From contig NZ_CP030050.1 in the NCBI RefSeq assembly GCF_015291705.1, positions 6,386,001-6,450,000 on the forward strand: a DNA stretch of 64,000 nt. The letters run 5' to 3'. A model generated the notes under the pieces. That model was not told the DNA's origin. It was given only the letters and a program-made list of their open reading frames with translations, and searched no databases. Made by a program: the position numbers and the translations under genes. Source of the DNA: Bradyrhizobium arachidis. Its GTDB lineage: Bacteria > Pseudomonadota > Alphaproteobacteria > Rhizobiales > Xanthobacteraceae. Positions 1 to 7,797 of this stretch are shown piece after piece (within the stretch, counting starts at the first letter, position 1; each line of letters opens with the position of its first letter).

Positions 1-181
1 TTGACACGACTAAGGCGATCGCGCTGATGCTGAGAAACGGGTTAGCCAGCTGTCAAGCTCAACTGTCTAGTAGATCGCGGCAAGTCATTTGCATTCGGGG
101 TTCGACGCACCGGCAGCCCGAAAGCACTACCTTCACTCTGGATCGATGCCGGTCGATCGCTCCGCTGACGTGACCTCCGGC
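1..181. other. Window start, no supported gene
   Basis: No reading frame here has a convincing start, ribosome site or protein-like composition. The open frames that cross it are antisense to the NUDIX gene. It may hold the 3' flank of a gene outside the window. Confidence 0.4.
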
Positions 182-559
182 CTACTTGGGAAACAGCTTG
201 TCGCGAATATAACGCGAGGTGGCCGTCAGCCGGATGCCGCTCGGCTTCCGCCATACAGCCCGGTCGATCTCCTTCGGATCGCCGATGATCAGCTTGCCTT
301 TGGCGTTTTTGGCGACGAAGATCGCATCGCTCATTTTCCGCCCCGAGCGCTTGTTTTTCGCGGTGATCTCCTTCCAGAGGCTTATGCGTCCAAGCCTGAG
401 TTTTGGTAGCTCCTCTTTGATTTCTCGGCGCAAGCAGTCCTTTTCGGATTCGTTCGGGCGACGGCGGCCGCCCGGAAACATCCAGAGACCGTCCGATCGA
501 CGCCTCACGAGGAGCACCTTACCACGCTTCGCAGCAACCAGTTTCGATGATTTCGTCAT
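182..559 (-). CDS. NUDIX hydrolase
   Basis: A 125-residue NUDIX-domain protein. The Nudix box is complete: a GG, then Glu six residues on, then REIKEEL, matching G-x5-E-x7-REUxEE. This family hydrolyses nucleoside diphosphates linked to another moiety using Mg2+ bound by the box glutamates. The N-terminus (VLLVRRRSDGLWMFPGG) is the usual beta-strand entry to the box. I chose the ATG at 559; a TTG four codons upstream is possible. The substrate cannot be read from sequence. The protein is short, basic and ends in RDKLFPK. It sits alone among hypothetical genes in an accessory region, so it may be cargo of a mobile element. Confidence 0.85.
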   Translation of the reverse strand: MTKSSKLVAAKRGKVLLVRRRSDGLWMFPGGRRRPNESEKDCLRREIKEELPKLRLGRISLWKEITAKNKRSGRKMSDAIFVAKNAKGKLIIGDPKEIDRAVWRKPSGIRLTATSRYIRDKLFPK

Positions 560-825
560 AGCCAGCCGCAACGACCAAGGAATCAGCGCAATGGTAACTT
601 GTCTCTTCGGCTAGACAAGTTTGGCGGCCAACCGTGACGATCGCAGACAAGGTCTCTTTTTCCATCGTGGCCCCGTTCCATCGCGAATGATTGCTGCTAC
701 TCATCAACTATACAACCAAAGGATGATGTGAGGAATATGGACCGTGCAATCAGCGCACTGACCACCTTGCACCCCACGCCCGATTACGTTTCGATACACT
801 CGTAGGTACCAAGGGGAAAAGGTCA

Positions 826-1050
826 ATGAACCGGCTTCAGAAATTCGTTGAGCAAGGCGGATCCGGTGAGAGGACCGGCCGAACAGCGTACGCCTTCAAC
901 GCCTCGAATTTGCCCGAGGCGACTAAAGGGCTCGATTGGCGACCGATCACTGGTTTTAGCCCGGCCGATGAGGTTTTAGAGAACCCTAACCTGAAGCAGG
1001 TCTTCGAGGCGGCGTTGAAGCAAGGTTACGCACTGGTCACCCCTGCTTAG
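826..1050 (+). CDS. Small hypothetical protein
   Basis: A 74-residue protein of unknown function. A purine-rich AAGGGGAAAAGG lies just before the ATG and is a good ribosome site. The composition is protein-like (KFVEQGGSGERTGRT near the start, LKQVFEAALKQGYALVTP at the end). No domain, membrane segment or signal peptide is seen. Two further small plus-strand genes follow before 1.75 kb. I do not recognise the family; the C-terminal half looks like a short helical cap. Confidence 0.55.
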   Translation: MNRLQKFVEQGGSGERTGRTAYAFNASNLPEATKGLDWRPITGFSPADEVLENPNLKQVFEAALKQGYALVTPA

Positions 1051-1132
1051 AGGAGCGCCTGAATAGAAGCGGCTTGATGGGAAAGCGAAGGTGTCGAAGG
1101 CTATGGAACTTATTGTCGCCGGCTAACTGAAG

Positions 1133-1327
1133 GTGCGCGACCGACGCGCCTTGAAGAACTTGCTGGCTCATCGCCGTAACGTCCTAGGTCAGCTGCAAGG
1201 CGTGTCAGGCATCAATCCGGAAAACGCGGTCAAAGCGATCCAAGAAGAGCTAACGCTGATCGAAGCTGGCCTCGAAGAACTCAAGCCACCGCCCGGCTCA
1301 CTGCCTGACAACGAGTGGAGCCAGTGA
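1133..1327 (+). CDS. Small helical hypothetical protein
   Basis: A 64-residue product starting at a GTG. It is predicted to be almost wholly helical, with regularly spaced Leu and charged residues (ALKNLLAHRRNVLGQLQG, then AIQEELTLIEAGLEELK), which suggests a coiled-coil hairpin. The ribosome site is weak. A hairpin with a T tract about 115 bases downstream would end the transcript. Function unknown. Short helical proteins like this are common in phage-derived and island DNA, consistent with the surrounding region. Confidence 0.5.
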   Translation: MRDRRALKNLLAHRRNVLGQLQGVSGINPENAVKAIQEELTLIEAGLEELKPPPGSLPDNEWSQ

Positions 1328-1443
1328 GATCGCCTCAGTTTGGCCGGTTCATCTCGCGTTTGTAACCGGTTGGAAACCAATCTCAGCTAGGCTGCATGTC
1401 AGCGCCCGTTATCGGACAAGGCGTTACGCATGGGCAGGAGGAG

Positions 1444-1474
1444 CCCGCTCCCGAAAGGTGAGCGGGTTTTTTTT
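1444..1474 (+). terminator. Rho-independent terminator
   Basis: A perfect 7-bp stem (CCCGCTC with GAGCGGG) closes a 9-base loop and is followed directly by eight T residues. This is the cleanest intrinsic terminator in the window. It lies only 13 bases before the next coding start, so that gene may depend on read-through or a promoter inside this region. Confidence 0.85.
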
Positions 1475-1487
1475 GGGTTGATCAGGA

Positions 1488-1709
1488 ATGCGCGTAAATA
1501 AAATCACGTGGGATAAAATCGGCAGAGCGACAGAGCCGGGCCGTTACCAGTGCTTCTTCGGGTACCTGACCGTAACCGCCGAAGACATTCAGGTTTGGAG
1601 ACGATACCCCGACGCAACGTTCACGTTGATGGCGCGGCCGGCGACGCAACAATCCGTTGCTGAGGACTACTACCTAGGCGCGTTCGATATCGGCAATCCT
1701 GAGCCGTAG
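1488..1709 (+). CDS. Small hypothetical protein
   Basis: A 73-residue product with a plausible AGGA ribosome site overlapping the region before the ATG. It contains several aromatic residues (QCFFGYLTV, QVWRRYPDATFTLMARP, DYYLGAFDIG) and looks like a small beta-rich fold. No known domain is recognised. It follows a strong terminator by 13 bases, so its transcription is unclear. It belongs to the string of short accessory genes at the left of the window. Confidence 0.5.
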   Translation: MRVNKITWDKIGRATEPGRYQCFFGYLTVTAEDIQVWRRYPDATFTLMARPATQQSVAEDYYLGAFDIGNPEP

Positions 1710-1884
1710 GTTCCAGAATTAACTGTTTTCACGGACATCAAGCTTACTTCGCGACTTCGATTGCGAAGTCTTTTGGCGCCGATAGGTTTGTCTGCACCGG
1801 ACATTGCCCCGTCCGGGTTCGGCATGGCGAGGTCGTCGCGCCAAGATACTCGGCGCGGCGGCTTCCTTTATCCGCCGCAACGGT

Positions 1885-2136
1885 GTGAGCTTCATTTTGA
1901 CAAATAAGCCCGACAATGAACCCCTCGACCTCATTGAGATGCGGCGCCAGATCAGAGCTTTGCGCTCGCAACATTCTGATGATCTTCGGATCGCATCGCT
2001 GTTGAACCGCTTTCTTGTGAAGGTGGCATTTCTGACCGAGCCAACGGACCTCGCGCACGAGGAGTATCTCCGATCGGAGTTCGAAAGAACGCTGACAAAG
2101 GTCAAAGAGATTTGCGCACGGACCAAATCAAGCTGA
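1885..2136 (+). CDS. Hypothetical helical protein, start uncertain
   Basis: The convincing part is helical and charged: LDLIEMRRQIRALRSQHSD near the start and FERTLTKVKEICARTKSS at the end, about 83 residues from a GTG. The frame stays open to a TTG at 1804, but the added segment is Arg/Gly-rich and does not look like protein. No strong ribosome site marks either start, so this may be the 3' remnant of a longer gene. Function unknown. Confidence 0.45.
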   Translation: MSFILTNKPDNEPLDLIEMRRQIRALRSQHSDDLRIASLLNRFLVKVAFLTEPTDLAHEEYLRSEFERTLTKVKEICARTKSS

Positions 2137-2326
2137 ACCCACACCTCCGCCCGGACGTTGGCCCATCTTTCCTCGACGATCAGATCGTGTTGCAGCTGAA
2201 GGCAACGATCGATGCTATGATGCAACCGCGCGGGCGTTCACGTCTCGCGTGCCTGCTTCCTTCCTTCGCTGCGAGGCGCCATTGCCGGCGCAAGCGAGGC
2301 CCGTCCATGCACCTCAGATGCATCGG

Positions 2327-3019
2327 TCATGGCTTGTCGTTGGTCAGCGTGGCCCGCATGTGCTCGATAGCATCGATCACCTGCGTGAGTTGCTGGTTCT
2401 GGAAAGCAACAACTACATACTCTCTTAGTGCGGGAGCGTTGTGGGCCACGAAATCGATGAATGATGCTGCATACGGCGCAGCATATGTCGTGGCAGCTAT
2501 CATTCCACCTACCGTGGCCGTTCCGGCTCCGCGCGCCACTCCCTTCTGGTACTCGGCAACCAGTGCCCGATCCTCATCGCTGCGCGCATCGGCAAGCGAT
2601 TGACAGGTCAAGTAAGCACGGCGGACAAGCTGGACGATCAGATTTTTGGACGTTCCTGCGACCAAGTCCTGGGCTTGCTTCGCGTTGATATTGTCGGCTG
2701 TTGCGGCCGCCGCCTGCAAGGAAGCGCTTAGAACCTTGCCAGTTTGCTCAGTCGTGATACCCCGATCGACAGCGGCGCTTTCGACGATTGGTTTGGCTGC
2801 GCCGATGTTGTTCAGGACTGAAGTATGCTCCTGAGGTCCCACCCTTGTTGCGTCCAGCTCAACCAAATCCGGATTGCCGAGAACAAAGACATTCCATGCC
2901 TCGACGGGACGCCGCAATGCTTCAGCGACGGACGGGGGGAGCTTCGCGTAATACGGCTCGGTGCTGCTTTTGACGGCGTCGTGTTGGGCCACGACATTCC
3001 GTAGTGAGTTGCCGCACAA
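2327..3019 (-). CDS. Hypothetical protein with a small-residue-rich membrane segment
   Basis: About 230 residues. The N-terminal half is soluble and helical. A Gly/Ala/Thr-rich hydrophobic stretch around residues 165-195 (TATVGGMIAATTYAAPYAA) could insert in a membrane. The only in-frame start is a TTG at 3019, with AAGG upstream. The same frame stays open about 50 bases further and reads protein-like (VEFKKVLWLCGN), while a TTG overlapping the upstream stop (TTGA) opens a different frame. A coupled start followed by a one-base frame break near 3020-3065 is therefore possible. It lies just downstream of the disrupted gene at 3066-3666 and probably shares its transcript. Function unknown. Confidence 0.6.
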   Translation of the reverse strand: MCGNSLRNVVAQHDAVKSSTEPYYAKLPPSVAEALRRPVEAWNVFVLGNPDLVELDATRVGPQEHTSVLNNIGAAKPIVESAAVDRGITTEQTGKVLSASLQAAAATADNINAKQAQDLVAGTSKNLIVQLVRRAYLTCQSLADARSDEDRALVAEYQKGVARGAGTATVGGMIAATTYAAPYAASFIDFVAHNAPALREYVVVAFQNQQLTQVIDAIEHMRATLTNDKP

Positions 3020-3065
3020 CCAGAGGACCTTTTTGAATTCGACCTGCGGCCAAGTGGCCGGCTGC

Positions 3066-3666
3066 TCAAGAAAAGTGGTCCAGTGCGTCGTTTATTTGAG
3101 CGCGCTCTTGACTGGGAACATCCTCCTTGAGCTTGCTCAGCTGCTGACGAATGCGCACGTAGAGTTGGGATTGCTCGGGGTCGTGCGGGTCGCGAGGAGG
3201 ATCAGGCAGCAATTCCAGAGGTCCACGGCGCGATGGACGAAACGTGATAGCCTTTTCGTTCTGATCAGGGATTGCCGTGATAGGTGGAAATGATAGCCGC
3301 TGCGGAGTGCCCGAGCGCTCTTGCGCGCTCCCCTTGGTCGCATAAGGATCGAACTCCGCCATCGATCGAGCGATTTCTTCGAGAGGGTCGCTCGCTATTC
3401 GCTTCAGTCGCGGCGAGCCGTTGCCTTGTTCGCTGAGCCGCCTCCCTTGCACGTTGCGCGGCCTCGCCCTCAACTTTGCGGACGGCCTCTTCCAGGGAAA
3501 GGCGTTCGCGTGTTCTCTCGCTCTCAGACAGTGGTGGCTGCACGCTTCTGAGTTGTGCAATTAGAGCATTCCGTGCGCGTTCGTACAGCGCGCGACGGCT
3601 CTCACCCGGAGTGTTAGGGTCTAAGGCCTCGATAGCGCGTTTGACCAATGGGTAGTAATCGGCCAA
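3066..3666 (-). pseudogene. Frameshifted hypothetical gene
   Basis: Two frames share one gene. The 5' part begins at a TTG with a strong GAGGGAG site and encodes a conserved-looking N-terminus (ADYYPLVKRAIEALDPNTPG, then ERARNALIAQLRSVQPPLSE). Near position 3410 the sense frame shifts to one reading DPLEEIARSMAEFDPYATKG and ending in DALDHFS. Together they would give about 200 residues of charged helix followed by a Pro-rich linker. I recall this N-terminus as a recurrent hypothetical protein of Bradyrhizobium. The break could be real decay or a sequence error. Its stop overlaps a possible start for the downstream gene, which suggests a two-gene unit. Confidence 0.65.
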
Positions 3667-3764
3667 CGTATTCTCCCTCTGCGATCACTTTCCTATTTAG
3701 CGCTTTGCGCGGATACGTAAAGGCGGGTCGACATTCCTGCGTTGCCTTCTTCCACGGCCCCAAC

Positions 3765-4027
3765 TTAGGGCGAATGTGGCTTCGAAACCTGCCCCTTGCC
3801 GTGGACCTTATATTCCCGATCAAAGAACGCCTTGACGGCCGGCACGTACCGCCCGACCATCAGTCCATCGATCTTCGGAAGCCCCGGGCTTCGAGTAAGG
3901 TGACCACTGCGCGCCAATGCGAGTAGCTGCCGCGCCCAAGGACCGCCTCGCTCAACGATCGCTCATCCGCGAAAAGTGGCAGGTCTTGAATTGTGATCTG
4001 GCGCATGCGCTTGCGCGCCGGCGACAT
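3765..4027 (-). pseudogene. Frameshifted small gene next to the tRNA
   Basis: The ATG at 4027 opens a frame reading QITIQDLPLFADERSLSEAV and then WRAVVTLLEARGF. Sense then continues in another frame as LPKIDGLMVGRYVPAVKAFF and ends KGQVSKPHSP. A single missing C near 3877 (GGCTTCCGAAG where GGCTTCCCGAAG is expected) would restore a protein of about 88 residues. Similar short winged-helix-like proteins often sit beside tyrosine integrases in rhizobial islands, so an excisionase-like role is possible but unproven. It begins 65 bases from the 3' end of tRNA-Thr, as an element-end gene would. Confidence 0.6.
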
Positions 4028-4091
4028 CGGATATTACCCGCCCGGCCAACGCCGGTATAAAAAGAAATTATGGGAGCTGAAGCGCAGTTAG

Positions 4092-4166
4092 TGGTGCCGG
4101 CGGAGAGGATCGAACTCCCGACCTTTGGTTTACAAAACCACTGCACTACCGCTGTGCTACGCCGGC
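4092..4166 (-). tRNA. tRNA-Thr (anticodon TGT)
   Basis: A 75-base cloverleaf with encoded CCA. The 7-bp acceptor stem (GCCGGCG with CGCCGGC) is perfect. The D stem is GCAC/GTGC, the anticodon loop TTTGTAA gives TGT, and the T arm is GGGAG-TTCGATC-CTCTC. The anticodon stem has one terminal mismatch. It reads ACA codons as threonine. A diverged plus-strand copy of its 3' portion lies at 4333-4378, so this tRNA family seems to be an integration target. Confidence 0.93.
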
Positions 4167-4332
4167 CGTCGCCTGCTCATACAAAATCGCGACGACTGCG
4201 GCAACCGCGCTCCCGCGAAGGACTGAGCGCGCACGGAGGCGCGCGCCGATCAATTTACCCCACTGATTACCCTAGAAATATTTCATAGACCTATCCAACT
4301 GAAATATCGACGATAATTCTTATAAAGCTCCT

Positions 4333-4378
4333 GTTTTGTAAACCGAAGGTCGGGGTTCAATCCCCTCAGCCGGCACCA
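4333..4378 (+). repeat. tRNA-Thr 3'-end fragment, probable att site
   Basis: This matches the last 46 bases of a tRNA-Thr(TGT), from the anticodon loop through the T arm to GCCGGCACCA. It differs from the intact gene at several positions and is on the opposite strand. No 5' half precedes it, so it cannot be a working tRNA. Such fragments are the classic footprint left by a tyrosine integrase. A shorter, more decayed copy in the same orientation lies at 13807-13827. Confidence 0.75.
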
Positions 4379-4683
4379 TTCGACTATTCCCAGCCTTCGC
4401 CAGACTTCGTTTCAGTGACAGAAATTGCTGAAACATAGGTGATTTTCCCTTCGTAGACGTTCGCTATCGTCCGCGAGCTGCCGCGCGTTTTGTTGGTATC
4501 CGTGTTGGTATGCGCGCTTTTGAAGCCGAGGAGATACCAACAACTGTTCGGGGAAAACAAAAACAGAGGGGGGATGATGGCTTTGACGGACGCCCCCTGT
4601 CGAGCCGCCAAGAAGGCCGAAAGCCGTACAAGTTGAGCGATAGCGGCCGCTTTCTTTAAGGGGGATGAGCGGCTTTGAGCTTG
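4379..4683. other. Intergenic; inner end of putative island
   Basis: No supported gene. It holds a 21-base segment at 4492-4512 that begins GTTGGTATCCG and repeats GTTGGTAT, plus an inverted copy (GATACCAAC) at 4533-4541. A related segment sits at 13732-13752, inside the other tRNA fragment, with 18 of 21 bases the same. Short repeats next to a core site resemble integrase arm sites; this is inference. The minus-strand open frame here has no protein-like character. Confidence 0.5.
4492..4512 (+). repeat. Putative arm-type repeat, left copy
   Basis: Two direct copies of TTGGTAT spaced 12 bases start to start, in a segment opening GTTGGTATCCG. The paired segment at 13732-13752 matches 18 of 21 positions in the same orientation. 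Both lie just inside a tRNA-Thr fragment. Confidence 0.55.
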
Positions 4684-7600
4684 CTACATCGTCGTAGGCG
4701 AAGATTCCCCTTCGGAGCTTTGCCCTCCGCGTATTAGCGGCTTACGCAGCGCGGGACCTTTGGCCGACTCCGAGGCGCCGAACCAGGTGATATAGAGCGT
4801 CGGGAGGAAGACGAGCGTAAGAACCGTGCCAACCAGCAAGCCACCCATGATCGCGAAGGCCATTGGCCCCCAGAAGACTGTTGGTGCGATAGGGATCATT
4901 CCAAGGACAGTTGACACAGCGGTCAACATGATCGGGCGAAATCGGGAGCCGCTGCCGTCGACCGCGGCTTCCCAGGGCGTCTTCCCTAGGGCGCGTTCGG
5001 CGTCAATCTGACCAATCAGAATGACCACGTTCTTGCTGATCATGCCGAGAAGCGCCAGCACACCAAGAATGGCGACGAAGCCGAGCGGCCTTCCTGAGAG
5101 CATCAAGGCGGCAACGACACCGATCAGACCAAGCGGCGCCACGCTGAGGACCATGAAAAGTTTCGGAAAGCTCTGGAGTTGCGCCATAAGGATAGTGAAC
5201 ATGACGAACAGCATCACCGGAACCACGGCCAGCACAGATGCCTGGGACTTCTGGCTCTCTTCCACCGTGCCACCCACGACCACGTCGTACGACGGCGGAA
5301 GCGTCTTTCTGAAGCTCTCGATCGCCGGCCACAGCGACGTGACCACGCTTGCCGGCAACGTGTTGCCGACGATAGCCGCCTGGACGGTCAAGGTCGGAAC
5401 GCGATCGCGTCTCCAGATGAGTGGAAATTCTTGATCATATTCGAAGGATGCAAACTGGCTGAGAGGAACGGTTTGCCCGCTCGGCAAGGCCACCTGCAGA
5501 TTGCGCAGGCTGTCGAGCGAAACTCTCTGCGCGTCGGTCGCACGCGCGACCACGTTGACCAGGTAGATATCGTCGCGAACCTGGGTTATCGGTATGCCGG
5601 TCATCACCGCGTTCAACGCGGTTGCGATCGCCTGCGAGCTGAGGCCGAGAAGGCGGGCTTCACTCTGATCGATGCGGATGCGCACCTGTCGATCGGGCTC
5701 CATCCAGTCGAAATTGACCTGCTTGGTCTCCAGACTCGAACCAACGATCCGTCCAACATCGAGCGCAATCTCTCGTACCCGTTCTACGTCAGGCCCGCTG
5801 ACGCGGAACTGTACTGGCCATCCAACCGGAGGTCCAAGCTCGAGCGGAGAAACGAACGAAATCGCTTTGGGAAATTCCTGAGCCAGGAGCTTTTCAAGCT
5901 TGGCATGCAGCCGTTCGCGGGCCGCGACGTCCTTGGCGACCACGACGCTCTGGGTGAAGAAGTCATTCGGTAGTTGCACATTGAGCGGCAAGTAGAAGCG
6001 GATGGCGCCGCGTCCAACATAGGTGCTCCATCTTGCGACATCGGAATCCACCCCAAGAGCTGCATCCAGACGCTTCGCCGCCGCCTCGCTCGCATAGATT
6101 GACCCGTTCTGCGACAAACTGATGTCTACCAGCAATTCCGGACGATCCGACGACGGAAAGAACTGCCGCGGGATCAACGGCATCGCAAGGACCGCGGCTA
6201 CTAGGAGCGCCACCGAGATCGCGATCGTCAGCCATTTCCCGCGCATGGCGAATGTCAGGAAGCTCCGGTACATCCGGAAAATCCTGCCCGGATCCGCGGA
6301 GTCGCGTTGCCGCGGCGGGACCAGGATCGCAGCGCCGAGCAGTGGCGTAAAAATGACCGCCACGAACCACGATACCAGCAGCGCGATCGTGACCACGGCG
6401 AACAGCGAGAACGTGTATTCGCCGGCCGAGCTCGCCGCAAACCCCACCGGGATAAAACCCGCGATCGTCACCAACGTGCCCGCGAGCATCGCCATCGCAT
6501 GGGTCCGGTATGCGAAAGTTGCCGCTTCGACCTTGCTGGCGCCCTCCGCCAATTTGCTGAGCGTCGCATCGGTCGTGGTCATCGCGTCGTCGACCAGCAA
6601 CGCGAGCGCAATGATCAGTGCGCCAAGCGATATGCGCTGCATGTCGATGCCGAGTAGCGCCATGATCGGAAACACGATCGCCAGCGTGAACGGTATCGCA
6701 AGCGCGATGATCAGGCCTGGTCGTACGCCGAGGCTGATGAAGCTCACCACCATGATGATGGCGATCGCCTGCATCAGCGAGACCATGAACTCCCGGATCG
6801 CGTGCTCGACAACAACGGGCTGGTCCGCGACCAAGCTGGGCTCAATTCCGATCGGAAGTTCCGCCTTGATCCGGGCCATCGCCTTACTGAGGTTGGCGCC
6901 GAGCGCGAGGATGTCGCCGCCATCCCGCATGGCGATTGCAAGTCCTATTGCCGGCTGGCCGTTGACACGAAACATCGGGTGGGGCGGGTCGGTGTAACCG
7001 CGCCGTACGCGGGCTATATCGCTCAAGCGCAACATGCGGCCGCCGGCCGAGAAGTTGATGTTGGCGATGTCCTGCTCCGACTGGAAGCTTCCCGACACCC
7101 GAATGGAAATGGTTTCCGAGCTTGTCTGTATCGTTCCGGCCGGACGCACGATGTTTTGCGACTGGAGCGCTGCAATCAGGGCGGATCGATCAACCCCGAG
7201 GGCCGCGAGCTCCTTGGTAGAAAATTCGACGAAGATCACTTCATCCTGCTCGCCCAACAGCTCGATCTTCGACACGTCGGGCACGAGAAGCAGCCTCGAG
7301 CGGATCTCCTCGACCCGATCGCGCAACTCACGCTGGCTGAAGCCGTCGCTGGTGAAGCCGTAAATGATCCCGAACGTATCGCCGAATTCGTCATTGAACC
7401 CCGGTCCAATCACGCCGTCGGGCAGCGTATGGCGCATGTCGCCGATCGACTTGCGCACGTGGTACCATGTATCGGCAACCTCTCTTGCGTTTGCGCTGCC
7501 CTTCAGATTCACGAAGACGGTCGAGACGCCGGCCGTCGTGAAACTTCGCAGGAAGTCGAGATGCGGCGTCTCCTGCAGTCGACGTTCGAGGCGCTCCGTC

Positions 7601-7797
7601 ACCTGCTTCACCGTTTCCTCAACGGATGCGCCGGGCCAGGCGGCCTGAACGACCATGGTCTTGATAATGAAGGCTGGATCTTCGTTGCGCCCCAAGCGGA
7701 AATAGGACAGTACGCCGGCAATGACCGCAATGATCATCATGTAGACGACCAGCGAGCGGTGTTTCAGCGCCCAATCGGAAAGATTGATTCCGCTCAT
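4684..7797 (-). CDS. RND efflux transporter, inner-membrane pump
   Basis: A 1037-residue member of the AcrB/HAE family, full length. It is a proton-driven trimeric pump that takes substrates from the periplasm or inner leaflet and passes them to an outer-membrane channel. The N-terminus holds the first membrane helix (YMMIIAVIAGVLSYF), followed by the pore domain. The TM4 proton-relay Asp pair is present (LLVDDAMTTTDA), as is the TM10 lysine (MISKNVVILIGQID). It overlaps the upstream fusion-protein gene by four bases (ATGA), so the two are translated as a pair. No outer-membrane factor gene is nearby, so a channel encoded elsewhere would be used. Substrates cannot be inferred. It is cargo of the putative island. 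Confidence 0.93.
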   Translation of the reverse strand: MSGINLSDWALKHRSLVVYMMIIAVIAGVLSYFRLGRNEDPAFIIKTMVVQAAWPGASVEETVKQVTERLERRLQETPHLDFLRSFTTAGVSTVFVNLKGSANAREVADTWYHVRKSIGDMRHTLPDGVIGPGFNDEFGDTFGIIYGFTSDGFSQRELRDRVEEIRSRLLLVPDVSKIELLGEQDEVIFVEFSTKELAALGVDRSALIAALQSQNIVRPAGTIQTSSETISIRVSGSFQSEQDIANINFSAGGRMLRLSDIARVRRGYTDPPHPMFRVNGQPAIGLAIAMRDGGDILALGANLSKAMARIKAELPIGIEPSLVADQPVVVEHAIREFMVSLMQAIAIIMVVSFISLGVRPGLIIALAIPFTLAIVFPIMALLGIDMQRISLGALIIALALLVDDAMTTTDATLSKLAEGASKVEAATFAYRTHAMAMLAGTLVTIAGFIPVGFAASSAGEYTFSLFAVVTIALLVSWFVAVIFTPLLGAAILVPPRQRDSADPGRIFRMYRSFLTFAMRGKWLTIAISVALLVAAVLAMPLIPRQFFPSSDRPELLVDISLSQNGSIYASEAAAKRLDAALGVDSDVARWSTYVGRGAIRFYLPLNVQLPNDFFTQSVVVAKDVAARERLHAKLEKLLAQEFPKAISFVSPLELGPPVGWPVQFRVSGPDVERVREIALDVGRIVGSSLETKQVNFDWMEPDRQVRIRIDQSEARLLGLSSQAIATALNAVMTGIPITQVRDDIYLVNVVARATDAQRVSLDSLRNLQVALPSGQTVPLSQFASFEYDQEFPLIWRRDRVPTLTVQAAIVGNTLPASVVTSLWPAIESFRKTLPPSYDVVVGGTVEESQKSQASVLAVVPVMLFVMFTILMAQLQSFPKLFMVLSVAPLGLIGVVAALMLSGRPLGFVAILGVLALLGMISKNVVILIGQIDAERALGKTPWEAAVDGSGSRFRPIMLTAVSTVLGMIPIAPTVFWGPMAFAIMGGLLVGTVLTLVFLPTLYITWFGASESAKGPALRKPLIRGGQSSEGESSPTTM

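Noticed and set aside
1744..2058. Minus-strand frame opposite the gene at 1885
   Set aside because: The plus frame shows better helical periodicity; the minus frame is probably a shadow.
4384..4611. Minus-strand open frame of 75 codons next to the tRNA fragment, considered as an integrase remnant
   Set aside because: No integrase motif (no RHR...Y pattern) and no ribosome site; the HTNTDTNK part is the translation of the repeat.
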